Origin: Flavisolibacter longurius
GTDB taxonomy: Bacteria > Bacteroidota > Bacteroidia > Chitinophagales > Chitinophagaceae
Reading direction: 5' to 3'
Assembly (NCBI GenBank): GCA_014163555.1
Contig: JACJGO010000023.1
Span: forward strand, 51,265-115,264
DNA length: 64,000 nucleotides
Shown here: piece after piece, positions 20,582 through 30,583 of the stretch
Position numbering within the stretch: the first letter of the stretch is position 1
How the letters are laid out: every line of letters begins with the position of its first letter
Translations under genes and position numbers: made by a program
Notes under the pieces: model-generated
Database searches by the model: none
Told to the model about the DNA's origin: nothing
The model's input: only the letters and a program-made list of their open reading frames with translations

Positions 20582-22957
20582 ATGCTTTTTTCCTATCTGC
20601 GGACAACGTTGGGCACTTTACTGAAAAGGCCACTTTTCACAAGCATCAATGTGGTGGGGTTAAGCATCGGCATTGCCAGCGCAATGCTCATCTTTTTTTA
20701 TGTGTCAAATGAATTGAGCTTTGATCGTTTCCACACTCACGCAAACCAGTTGTATCGTATCAACTCGCTTCAAAATAACTCCGGTGAAAGCAATCTGGTG
20801 GCCACCACGCCGCCGCCCCTGGCTGCCGCATTGCGTCGTGATATCCCGCAGATCTCAAATGCCTCCCGTATTGGCAAATGGTACGCCACCCTCAAAAGAG
20901 ACAGCGCTGTCTTTGAGGAAAAAAGCATCTACGCTGTGGACGCTTCTTTTCTAAATATGTTCAGCTTTCCGTTGAAGCAGGGTAATGCGGCAACGGCTCT
21001 GCAGACTCCTGATGCCATTCTCTTGACCGAAGCCACTGCACGAAAATATTTTGGTAATTCCTGGCAGCAGCAAACGATTATCGGTAAAGTGTTAAAAGCA
21101 AAAGCAGGCGGTACTGAATTTTCCTTTATCATACAAGGTGTATTAAACAACCCTCCCGCTAACTCATCGATGCAATTTGACATGCTGGTGCCGTTTTCTT
21201 TTTTAGAACAGTTTGACCAAGCAAAAGATCAATGGGGCTTCAATTCCTACTACACCTATATACAAACGTTAAACCCCGTCGATATTGAATAGTTAACGCA
21301 GAAAGTCAACACTCAGTTCAAGCAATACCATCCTAATTCCTCCACCCGGTTACAGATACAGCCATTCCCGGCTATATATCTTCATTCGAATTTTGCCTTT
21401 AACTCAGAACTGATCGTTCCGGGGAACATTACTCATGTGAAGATTTTTATCGCCACCGGTCTTATCATTCTTTTATTGGCCTGTATCAACTTCATTAACC
21501 TGAGTACGGCACGTTCGTTAAAGCGGTCGAAGGAAGTTGGTCTTCGCAAAACAGTAGGTGCTTCCCGGCTACAATTGGTCTTTCACTTTTTGGGAGAGGC
21601 AGCCATTTTATGTGCCCTTGCTATGGTAGGAGCTCTTTTTCTAATAGAATTGTTTTTTCCGATTTTCAATACGTTGTATGGCAAAAGTATTGTCCATGCG
21701 TACAACTGGCAATTCTGTCTCGGTGCATTTGTTCTCTATCTTTTGCTGGTGTTGCTGGCCGGGTTGTATCCGGCATTTTATCTTTCGTCTTTTCAGCCTG
21801 CCAAGGTACTCAAGGGAGTCACTCATCCACGTAAATCCTTACGCTTCCGGCAAGCGATGATGTTATTGCAGTTTAGCCTGTCTGTTATTATGATCATTGC
21901 TGCCTTGGTGATAGGACGCCAGCTTCGTTTTATACAAACAACCGATCTGGGATTTGACCGCTCCCACCTCTTGTATCTACGCCTGAAGAGTCCGGATGTG
22001 AAGAAAAATTACAAGGTGCTGAAAACGGAAATTCAAAGACAGGCTGATGTTGTTACGGTGAGTGCCACAACGGCGAACCTTATTGATGTAAGCAATGCCA
22101 CCAATGGCATCAAATGGGAAGGTATGCAACCGGATGATGATTTTCTGATGACACAAATGACAGTGGATGACAACTTCCTGAAAGCAACCGGTATGAAGTT
22201 AACCCAGGGGCGAAATTTCTCCGCAAGAAATGTTTCTGACTCCGATGCTTATCTGATTAATGAAACAGCCGCCAAACGAATGGGCATGCACGGTAATGCC
22301 ATAGGCAAGCGCCTCACGTTTTGGGGCAATGAAGGCCAGGTAATTGGCGTGGTGCGAGACTTCCATTTTCAGCCCACCAGCATTCAGCCTATGGTTCTAC
22401 GTTACAGGCCCGAAGAATGGCATTTTAATTTACTGGTTAAAACGAAACAAAATGAATTAAGCTCAACAATCGCAACCCTGCAGAAACTTTACAAAAAGTA
22501 TGTTACCGAATCAGCCATTGAATACGGTTTTGTAGACCAGGGAATTGATGCCTTGTACAAAACTCATCAGGGCACAGGACGAATCATTAACTGTTTTACA
22601 GTTTTGACGATTCTACTTTCGTGTTTGGGACTTTTTGGCTTGGCGGCGTATACGGCTGAACAGCGCACGAAAGAAATTGGAATCCGAAAAGTGTTGGGTG
22701 CCAGTGAATCCACCATCGTAACCATGCTCTCAAAAGATTTCCTGAAACTGGTGGTCGTATCTGTTTTGATAGCATCACCGATTGCAGCCTATTTCATGCA
22801 GGGGTGGCTGCAGGATTTTGCCTACAGAGTTCCGCTTAGCTGGTGGATTTTCCTGGGCGCTGGCGGAATGGCGTTCGTGATAGCATTCGCCACAACTGTT
22901 TTTCATGCCACTAAGGTAGCCATCGCCAATCCCGTCAACAGCCTGCGAACCGAATAA
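20582..22957 (+). pseudogene. FtsX/MacB-type ABC transporter permease, split by an in-frame TAG
   Basis: Together the two halves make a normal Bacteroidota permease of about 790 residues: a first helix region (LLKRPLFTSINVVGLSIGIASAML), a MacB-like periplasmic domain, three helices with FINLSTARSLKRSKEVGLRKTVGASR, a second periplasmic domain, and the C-terminal FtsX domain (TAEQRTKEIGIRKVLGAS, ending in PVNSLRTE). A single TAG at 21290-21292 interrupts the frame after NPVDIE; the next codons (LTQKVNTQFKQYHP) continue the same domain without frameshift. The start at 20582 fits the family start; the frame runs 21 codons further upstream. These permeases work with an ATPase to export peptides or lipoproteins; no ATPase is next door. 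Either a recent nonsense mutation or a base-call error explains the stop. Confidence 0.88.
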
Positions 22958-23638
22958 ACCAACGCGGTGGGACGCAGCCGTTCAAGTTGTTGAGCAACTA
23001 AATTTGTTATTTAATCTTCTCCCATCTACTTTCAAGGCAAAATGTTGGGTTATCTCAATTTGCGACTGACTTTCTTACCCACTTTCACTTATGGCAGATT
23101 CGAGCGCCGCTCCTGCGACGTACTGAAGGTGAAGGTGCAAAACTCCGCCTTACATAGTGTTTTATATGAGATGTTGACACTCTGCTACTATCCTGAAAAG
23201 TAGCAAAGTACCAGCGGAACTTTTCAAGTAATTTTCAAAAATTCCAGTTTAATAGCTCTATTAGGAATCCAACATCTAAGTTTAATACTTAAGGCAGAAT
23301 CGAGCAATTGGACCTTTGTTGTGTTGTAAGTGCATTATTTAACTCCTTAGTTACCAAAGTGGCAAGTTGTAAGTACTTAAGTTTCATCTACCTTACCCCT
23401 TAGCTTCAATGGCTGAATCAAGCATTAACACATTCGGTGTTCCAAAGTGTGCTTCTTCATTCAGCTATTACTACAAACTTGAAGAAAGCCAGCACCCTGC
23501 TTTTAGCCGGGCGAGAAACAAATAAATGTAAAACAGCGTTACCATAGTATTTTCCAGGGAAACAGTCACCTTCATTTTCTTAAACAAAAAAGCAGCATTT
23601 TTTTGCAGCCTTTATTTGACCTTTTGATTCACGGGCGA
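22958..23638. other. Gap of about 680 bp with no gene seen
   Basis: No coding-like frame. It holds three copies of a loose motif, GC(A/T)GA(A/T)TC(G/A)AGC, near 23094, 23293 and 23412, which also occurs near 10805 and 15749. No clear terminator was found for the gene on the right. Confidence 0.5.
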
Positions 23639-26600
23639 TTAAAATCCTTCTCCTTTCACCAGTTTTACCGTCCTTGTTTTTTCACCTTGGACCACTTCAG
23701 CGAAGTAAGTTCCGGGCCTGTAGGTGTGACCTATCTGCAGGGTTGTATTTGCAGCAATGGTTTTTGTTTCGATTACCCTTCCCAGTATGTCCAAAATGCG
23801 GATGGTTACCAACTCTTTTGATTGGGCACTGCTGATTTGCAGGGTAAAGTGCGTAGAGGAGGGATTGGGCAGCACCCCGACATGCAGCTGACCGCTAGCT
23901 GGTATTCTTACCTTTGCTGTGCTCCTGTTTCTCTCACCACCTTTTTGGGTCATGCTGTTGTCGATACAGCTTACCACCATCGGCTCTGAGGTAGCCGAGC
24001 ATTTGTCTATGGTGACGGTAACCGTAAAGCTGCCGTTTTGCTTGACGATGATAGAGCGGGTGGTGTCTCCGGTGCTCCACTGGTAGCTATCGCCTTCCGA
24101 GGCCATCAGGGTCAAGCCTTCCGGTGAACAGCCCTCACCACTCAGCACCTCTTTGAAAGCACTGTTGGGAATCCGCGTTCTTGCCGGGATGCCGGCATTG
24201 GCATTGCCCCAATACAACTCTATGCCTTCTGAGCCGGTGGCTTCAAAAAAGGTGATGGCAATGGGATACATGCCAGCGGAAGGAAAAGTAAAAGAACCAC
24301 CCCGGAATTGCATCGCATGTAGCCCGTCGTTATCTACTATTGGGGTCACATGATGGCCGTAATTGCCTATATAAAGTCTTGAGCCATCATCTGAAGCCGT
24401 TTCGAAGTAGTAGGTGCCCCCTTTGGGAATAAAGATCCTGCCCTCCCATAGAAAAGCAAAATTATTATTGCGCCTTTTAGGCGCGATGTCTACACCGCCA
24501 ACAGTTCCAGTAGCAAGTGGTGTTAACCCTCCAAAGTCTGGAAGACTGCTCCAACTTCCTTCGTAATATTTGTAAGAAAGACCGGCAGAAGAGGAATTGT
24601 ATTTCAGGTGAAAGAATGCTGCGTCCGGAATGGTCGTCCGGGATGGAATGCCTGCTTCGGGGGCTGTCCAATATACCTTCATTTCTGCAGCGCCGGTAGC
24701 CTGGAAGAAGGCAATGGCAATGGGATACAATCCTGCCACGGGAAAGGTGTACCAGCCACCACTAGTCTGGGCTGCGTGCTCCCCATCATTGTTCACGACC
24801 GGTGTTATATAGTGGCCATATTCCCCGATATAAAGCCTTGAACCATCATCGGAATGTGTTTCAAAATAATAACTGCCAGCATTCGGAATAAAGATTTGAC
24901 CCTCCCAGAGAAAAGCAAAGTTCTCGTCGCGCTTTCTGAGTGAAACGTCCACCCCATCTTTGATTCCGGCTGCCACCGGTGTCAACCCACCAAAATCCGG
25001 AAGGCTCGTCCAATTGCCTTCGTAATATTTGTATTGAAGACCACGGGATACAAATGTTCCACCCGTAATTGAAATGACCGGAATTACATTGATAGAGAGA
25101 TTGCTACCATTGTCTCTACCCACCACCGCAGGAGAAGCAGCCACCACTCTAATCCGGTAGCTACTGCCTGGTGGAACGTTAGCCGGAATCGTGGCTTCTA
25201 TGGCTACGGATGTAGTTGCCATAACAGAACCAATGTTCATCGGGTTGGCGAAACTGCCTGACGCATCACTGAGTTGGGCTGTAAATACATTTCCAGCTTG
25301 AAACGTTCCCGCTATGGTAAAGCCGATTTTCAGAGATGAACCAGCGCAGTGCGGCGACGGCACCGAAGTTGTTACGATTTGTGGAGACTCTGTTATTGTG
25401 TACCTCCATAGGTCATTTAGATATTGGGGGTCGGCAGCAAAGCTATGGCCATCCCCTCCCATTAACCAAAGGTTGCCCGAAGCATCTGTCCAAATGACAG
25501 AGGCATCCCTTGGGCGTGGCTTGTTTGTGTCAGATGGGATGCCTTTGGTGCCGTAGGTGCCCCTCTCGTTCATTATGCTATCACCACTGACCCACGTCCA
25601 CTCCGCTGTAGAAGGATTGTACTTCCACAAATCATTAAAAGTGCCGCTTCTGCTGCTGGCAAAAATACGGCCGCCAAAGAGCCACAAATTTCCCGAAGCA
25701 TCTGTCCAGCTGATGGCATCCCTCCTTGCACCGGGTTTATTGGTACTCGCAGCAGTGCCTTTGGGGCCATAGACACCGGGTCGATTGAGAATGTTGTCGC
25801 CGCTTACCCAAGTCCATTCCCCGGTAGAAGGGTTGTACTTCCAAAGGTCATTCAAATAGCCAGTACTAATGATTCCCGTTGAATAATATCCACCCATCAA
25901 CCACAAATTTTCCGATGCGTCTGTCCAACTAACGGCGCCGGCCCTTCCTCCTGGCTTGTTTTGACTGGATGGAATGCCTTTGATGCCATACACACCAAAT
26001 TGTGCAGTGGTATGATCACCACTGACCCAGGTCCAAAGATTGGTTAAAGGGTTGTACTTCCAAAGGTCATTTAACGAACCTTGGGTTCTGCTGCTGGCAA
26101 AACCACTGCCGCCAAAGAGCCACAAATTTCCCGAAGCATCTGTCCAGCTAATGGCATCCCTCCTTGCACCGGGTTTATTGGTACTCGCAGCAGTGCCTTT
26201 GGGGCCATAGACACCGGGTTGACCAGTTATGTTATCGCCGCTTACCCAGGCCCACTCCCCGGTAGAAGGGTTGTACTTCCAAAGGTCATTCAATATTCCT
26301 CCGCTACCCGCAAGGCCATAACCGCCAAAAAGCCAAAAGTTACCCGATGCGTCTGTCCAACTAACGGCGCCGGCCCTTCCTCCTGGCTTGTTTTGACTGG
26401 ATGGAATGCCTTTGGTGCCGTATACGCCATGTTGACCATTTAGGCTATCACCGCTGACCCAGGCCCATTCCGCAGTAGAAGGATTGTACTTCCAAAGGTC
26501 ATTTAAAGAAACGTCTTTGATTGTATTGTAGTTGCTTGCAAGGCCATAACCGCCAAAAAGCCAAAAGTTACCCGAAGCATCGGTCCAACTAATGGCGTCC

Positions 26601-26770
26601 GCCCTTCCGCCTGGCTTGTTTTGACTGGATGGAATGCCTTTCGTCCCATATATGCTTGGTACACCGATTACACTATCTCCGCCCATCCAGGTGGCTGTGA
26701 CGGTAGTTTGTGCAAACGCCTGGCGCAGGAAGCTGAGGGACAGGAGCAGGCAGAGGAAACTCTTTTTCAT
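23639..26770 (-). CDS. T9SS surface protein: kelch-like propeller plus two PA14-like modules
   Basis: A 1043-residue exported protein with signal peptide MKKSFLCLLLSLSFLRQAFAQ. Residues about 25-450 carry six kelch-like repeats of about 70 residues (SWTDASGNFWLFGGYG, LNDLWKYNPSTAEWAWVSGD, YGTKGIPSSQNKPGGRA), predicting a beta-propeller. A short Ig-like linker follows, then two tandem PA14-like modules (KYYEGNWTSLPDFGGLTP, FAFLWEGQIFIPNAGSYYFET, SDDGSRLYIG), a small SYQWSTGDTTRSI domain and the T9SS sorting domain. PA14 folds often bind sugars, so adhesion or glycan binding is plausible. At DNA level two adjacent repeats (438 bp) are duplicated almost exactly, pointing to recent unequal recombination. 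Confidence 0.88.
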   Translation of the reverse strand: MKKSFLCLLLSLSFLRQAFAQTTVTATWMGGDSVIGVPSIYGTKGIPSSQNKPGGRADAISWTDASGNFWLFGGYGLASNYNTIKDVSLNDLWKYNPSTAEWAWVSGDSLNGQHGVYGTKGIPSSQNKPGGRAGAVSWTDASGNFWLFGGYGLAGSGGILNDLWKYNPSTGEWAWVSGDNITGQPGVYGPKGTAASTNKPGARRDAISWTDASGNLWLFGGSGFASSRTQGSLNDLWKYNPLTNLWTWVSGDHTTAQFGVYGIKGIPSSQNKPGGRAGAVSWTDASENLWLMGGYYSTGIISTGYLNDLWKYNPSTGEWTWVSGDNILNRPGVYGPKGTAASTNKPGARRDAISWTDASGNLWLFGGRIFASSRSGTFNDLWKYNPSTAEWTWVSGDSIMNERGTYGTKGIPSDTNKPRPRDASVIWTDASGNLWLMGGDGHSFAADPQYLNDLWRYTITESPQIVTTSVPSPHCAGSSLKIGFTIAGTFQAGNVFTAQLSDASGSFANPMNIGSVMATTSVAIEATIPANVPPGSSYRIRVVAASPAVVGRDNGSNLSINVIPVISITGGTFVSRGLQYKYYEGNWTSLPDFGGLTPVAAGIKDGVDVSLRKRDENFAFLWEGQIFIPNAGSYYFETHSDDGSRLYIGEYGHYITPVVNNDGEHAAQTSGGWYTFPVAGLYPIAIAFFQATGAAEMKVYWTAPEAGIPSRTTIPDAAFFHLKYNSSSAGLSYKYYEGSWSSLPDFGGLTPLATGTVGGVDIAPKRRNNNFAFLWEGRIFIPKGGTYYFETASDDGSRLYIGNYGHHVTPIVDNDGLHAMQFRGGSFTFPSAGMYPIAITFFEATGSEGIELYWGNANAGIPARTRIPNSAFKEVLSGEGCSPEGLTLMASEGDSYQWSTGDTTRSIIVKQNGSFTVTVTIDKCSATSEPMVVSCIDNSMTQKGGERNRSTAKVRIPASGQLHVGVLPNPSSTHFTLQISSAQSKELVTIRILDILGRVIETKTIAANTTLQIGHTYRPGTYFAEVVQGEKTRTVKLVKGEGF

Positions 26771-26983
26771 TTCAGTTTCAGTTTAGGCATGAACGATAGA
26801 AGATCGATTTCAAAGTTTTTCTGATTTAGATTTCGATTAAAATTTACATTCCGTTTCCAGAAGAGTATATTGTTGTGCTGCCCGGCAATGCGATGAAAAG
26901 CAACGGGGCTGATGATGGTCGCCCTCACCTGAAAAAGACAGATAGGATAATCAGCCTTTTTCAGGTTACAATTCAAGGCAACG

Positions 26984-29900
26984 TTAGTCTGTTGTTTTGA
27001 CCAGTTTGAGGGTTAGTTTTTCTACTCCCTGCACGACTTCAGCAAAGTAGATTCCGGGGCGGAGGGTGTGGCCCACCTGTACCGCTGTGCCGGCAGCAAG
27101 GGTCCTTGTTTCCACCACTCTTCCCACCACATCCAACATGCGCAGGGTGATCCGTTCGCTGCTCTTTGCACCGCTTAGCTGCAGGGTAAAGTGCGAGGCA
27201 CTTGGATTGGGCAAGGCTTTGACACTTAGCTTCTCTGAAGCAACTGTCTTTGTCAGTGCAGCACTCTCTTTTACAGTGCTTGTAGTGTTGGTAATGCTGT
27301 TATCGGTGCAGGTAATCACAGTCAGTTCCGAGGTGGCCGAGCACCCCTCCTTAGTTACAGTAACACTGTAACTGCCGTTTTGTGTGACTACAACAGAGCG
27401 GGTAGTGTCACCCGAGTTCCACAGGTAGCTATCGCCTTCCGAAGCGGTGAGGATGACGTTACCGCATGGCGCAACCCCTTGCTGAAAAGCTTCATCCGGG
27501 ATTTGTGTATGCATCGGTATACCAGCATCATTGCTTCCCCAGAAAAGCTTCATCTGCTGCTCTCCACTTTGCTCAAAGAAAGAAAGAGCAAAGGGATACT
27601 GCCCTGCCGCAGGAAAATGGTACCACCCCCCTCTGAGCAACGCTGCATGTTGCCCGTCGTTGTCCACCACCGGTGTAACATAGTGGCCATAATTGCCGAT
27701 ATAAAGTTTACTGCCATCATCAGAAAGGGTCTCGAAGTAGTACCAGCCTGCACTGGGAATGGTAATCCTGCCTTCAAAAAGGAAAGCGAACTGCTCGTCC
27801 CGCTTTCTGCGGGATAGATCAATGTTGGATACCTGTCCCCTCTCTACCGGTGTCAGGCCACCAAAATCCGGCAGTTTATCCCATGTGCCTTCATAGTAGG
27901 CATACGTCAGTGTGGACGTGGTATAAGCCGGTGGTTCAAAAGCATGATCGGGTATAGGCGTGTGCATCGGGATGCCGGCATCCGCACTGCCCCAATAAAG
28001 GTGCAGTTGCTCTTCGCCACCCTGTTCAAAATAGCTCACCGCAATGGGATACTGCCCGGGTGCAGGGAAGGTGTACCAGCCACCCCTTGTCTGTAGGCCG
28101 TGCTGGCCGTCATTGTCCACCACCGGTGTAATGTAGTGGCCATAGTTGCCAATGTATAACCTGCTGCCGTCATCGGATGTTGTCTCAAAATAGTAGCGAC
28201 CAGCTTTGGGAATGGTGATTTGACCCTCAAAGAGGAAAGCAAAACGGTCGTCGCGCATTCTTGGCGAAAGCGTCACATTCTGCACCTTGCCTGAAGCAAC
28301 CGGTGTTAAGCCCCCAAAGTCCGGAAGGACAGTCCACGAACCTTCATAATACTTGTACGAAAGACCTGAAGAGGAAGAACCAGAAGTCGTAACAACGATG
28401 GACGCAGCAGATGCAGGACAGCGACTCAGTTCAACCAGTGAACTGTTCCATGGTAAGGTTGAAAAACTGCTCACGCGGCTTTCTCCATTCTGTCCGGTAA
28501 AGTCCTCCAGTTTTGTGTATGTATTTGTACTGGCATCGATAGAAAACAGAACACCTCTATTGAAGTTTCCACCACTTGCCATTCCGTACAATTTTCCATC
28601 ACTTGCCCGGACGAGGCTTCCGCGAGGGGTCCATCCTTCATCGTAAGTGAGCGTTTTTACGTTCACAACCTCCTTCGTTTTGGGATCAAATGAAAAAATA
28701 ATATTACCGGCGCCGCCATAAAGTTTCCCGTTGTCAGCTTGAACAAGTTTCCCTGTTGGATAATTGTCAGCATCGTAAAGTTTTATATATGTCGCCGTCG
28801 ACGGGTCAAAGGAGAAAATGACACCTTTGTTAGTCGCCCCTCCAATGCGTGTTACCCCATATAACAATCCATCGTGGGCCAACACAAGGCTACCTTCCGG
28901 GTTGGCGCCATCGGGTCCGGTAAAGTCTTTCAGCTTGGTATAGGTGCCGCTTGCCGGGTCATAGGAAAAGATCACACCCAGATTATTCGCCCCTCCTTTT
29001 GGGGTTAAGCCATAAAGCTTTCCCAGCGGTCCTTGCGCAAATTCGCTCATTGGATTGGCGCCATCGGGTCCGGTAAAGTCTTTCAGCTTGGCGTACGTGC
29101 CGGTAGCAGGATCATAGGAAAAAACAACACCCAGGTTACTCGCCCCTCCTTGCTGCATCAAGCCGTACATTTTTTTGTTGGTGAATTCAGTCATACCGCT
29201 GTACGGATCTTTTCCATTGGCACTATCCAAGTCTTTAAGTTTTTCATAAACTCCAGATGCCGGGTCGTAGGAAAATAGCACCCCTTCTTTTGTAGCGCCG
29301 CCGTTGTTTGTCATTCCATAGAGCAGGCCATTCGACGCCTTTGTGATGCTCGACGTCATGAGTCCATTCACCATTTCAAAATCTCTGATTTTTCGATAGA
29401 TATTCGACACTGGATCCAATGAAAACAGCACGCCGAGACTGTAGTTTCCACCGTATTTCGTGACTGCGTAAAGCATGCCGTTGCTTGCCTGCATAAGACT
29501 GCCTTCCGGATTGGCGCCATCACTTCCGGCAAAGTCTTTCAGCTTGGCGTACGTGCCGGTAGCAGGATCATAGGAAAAAACAACACCCAGGTTGTTTGTA
29601 CCCCCGGAAGACGTCATGCCGTAGAGCATGCCGTTGTTTGCCTGCATAAGACTCCCCTGTGGCGTGGCGCCGTCGGGTCCGGCAAAATCCTTTAATTTGG
29701 TATACGTGCCGGTAGCCGGGTCAAAGGAAAAGATCACGCCAAGGTTGTGTACACCCCCGGAAGACGTCATGCCGTAAAGCATGCCGTTGCTTGCCTGCAT
29801 AAGACTGCCTTCCGGATTGGCGCCATCACTACCCGATAAATCTTTCAGCTTTGTCCGTATCTGGCTTTCTGGGTCGAAAGAAAAGATCACACCCCGGTTG

Positions 29901-30583
29901 TTTGTACCACCAGCGGAAGTCATGCCATAGAGCATTCCGTCAGTTGCTTCCAATAGAATTCCAATCGGATTCCAACCTTCGGCAGATCCAAAACAGGAAA
30001 CAGGTTCCGCAGAAGTGCCATTAAAGTAATAAATGGCCCCCTGGGCCATGCAGCCACCTCCTGCGGTCATTCCATACATCTTCCCGTCCTTGGTAAGCAA
30101 CAGTCCCCCAACGGGACCAGCACCATTCCAACCTCCAAATCCAGCTGCAATTTCTATTCTGTGTGTCAATGGATTAAAGGAGTATACGACGCCCCGTACA
30201 TTGAAAAAGTCACTACTTGGACCATACAACTTCCCATCACTTCCAATCGTTAGGTTTCCATGTGGGTTTTGGCCTTTTCCCTGACTAAAATCGCTTTCCT
30301 TGACATACGTATCTGTCGACGGGTTATAGGAAAATACGGTTCCCCGGTCTTCCTTGCCACCCCGTGTCGTAACACCATAAATTTTTCCAGTTGGCGTTTC
30401 CACCAATTTCTGGTCAGCCGGGTAATTGCCGTCATTGGGCAGGATAAGGACTGCGGTAAGCGAATTTGTAGCAACATTATATCGTGAGATTGTGGATTGG
30501 GTAGCCCCATACAATACCGGCTGAGCAGAGAGGTGTACCACCACAGCCATTACAAAACAAACAAGTGTCAGAAGACGTTTCAT
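26984..30583 (-). CDS. T9SS surface protein: Gloeo_Verruco-type repeats plus two PA14-like modules
   Basis: The start at 30583 gives the signal peptide MKRLLTLVCFVMAVVVHLSAQ; the frame is open 34 codons upstream. About residues 25-715 consist of more than ten tandem repeats of roughly 60 residues (GMLYGMTSSGGTNNLGVVFSYDP, GTYAKLKDFAGSDGANPEGSL), which match the Gloeo_Verruco repeat type and should fold as a beta-propeller or superhelix. Two PA14-like modules, a SYLWNSGDTTRS domain and a T9SS sorting domain follow, in the same order as in the downstream neighbour 23639-26770. The shared C-terminal half indicates a duplicated scaffold with different propellers grafted on. A surface or extracellular binding role is inferred only. 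Confidence 0.88.
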   Translation of the reverse strand: MKRLLTLVCFVMAVVVHLSAQPVLYGATQSTISRYNVATNSLTAVLILPNDGNYPADQKLVETPTGKIYGVTTRGGKEDRGTVFSYNPSTDTYVKESDFSQGKGQNPHGNLTIGSDGKLYGPSSDFFNVRGVVYSFNPLTHRIEIAAGFGGWNGAGPVGGLLLTKDGKMYGMTAGGGCMAQGAIYYFNGTSAEPVSCFGSAEGWNPIGILLEATDGMLYGMTSAGGTNNRGVIFSFDPESQIRTKLKDLSGSDGANPEGSLMQASNGMLYGMTSSGGVHNLGVIFSFDPATGTYTKLKDFAGPDGATPQGSLMQANNGMLYGMTSSGGTNNLGVVFSYDPATGTYAKLKDFAGSDGANPEGSLMQASNGMLYAVTKYGGNYSLGVLFSLDPVSNIYRKIRDFEMVNGLMTSSITKASNGLLYGMTNNGGATKEGVLFSYDPASGVYEKLKDLDSANGKDPYSGMTEFTNKKMYGLMQQGGASNLGVVFSYDPATGTYAKLKDFTGPDGANPMSEFAQGPLGKLYGLTPKGGANNLGVIFSYDPASGTYTKLKDFTGPDGANPEGSLVLAHDGLLYGVTRIGGATNKGVIFSFDPSTATYIKLYDADNYPTGKLVQADNGKLYGGAGNIIFSFDPKTKEVVNVKTLTYDEGWTPRGSLVRASDGKLYGMASGGNFNRGVLFSIDASTNTYTKLEDFTGQNGESRVSSFSTLPWNSSLVELSRCPASAASIVVTTSGSSSSGLSYKYYEGSWTVLPDFGGLTPVASGKVQNVTLSPRMRDDRFAFLFEGQITIPKAGRYYFETTSDDGSRLYIGNYGHYITPVVDNDGQHGLQTRGGWYTFPAPGQYPIAVSYFEQGGEEQLHLYWGSADAGIPMHTPIPDHAFEPPAYTTSTLTYAYYEGTWDKLPDFGGLTPVERGQVSNIDLSRRKRDEQFAFLFEGRITIPSAGWYYFETLSDDGSKLYIGNYGHYVTPVVDNDGQHAALLRGGWYHFPAAGQYPFALSFFEQSGEQQMKLFWGSNDAGIPMHTQIPDEAFQQGVAPCGNVILTASEGDSYLWNSGDTTRSVVVTQNGSYSVTVTKEGCSATSELTVITCTDNSITNTTSTVKESAALTKTVASEKLSVKALPNPSASHFTLQLSGAKSSERITLRMLDVVGRVVETRTLAAGTAVQVGHTLRPGIYFAEVVQGVEKLTLKLVKTTD

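Noticed and set aside
23585..23615. Possible terminator AAAAAAGCAGC with TTTTTTTGCAGCC
   Set aside because: GCAGC is repeated in the same direction, so the arms cannot pair.
24000..30500. CRISPR-like regular repeats
   Set aside because: The periodicity of about 180-220 bp is the coding DNA of protein repeats; there are no short identical repeats with unique spacers and no cas genes.
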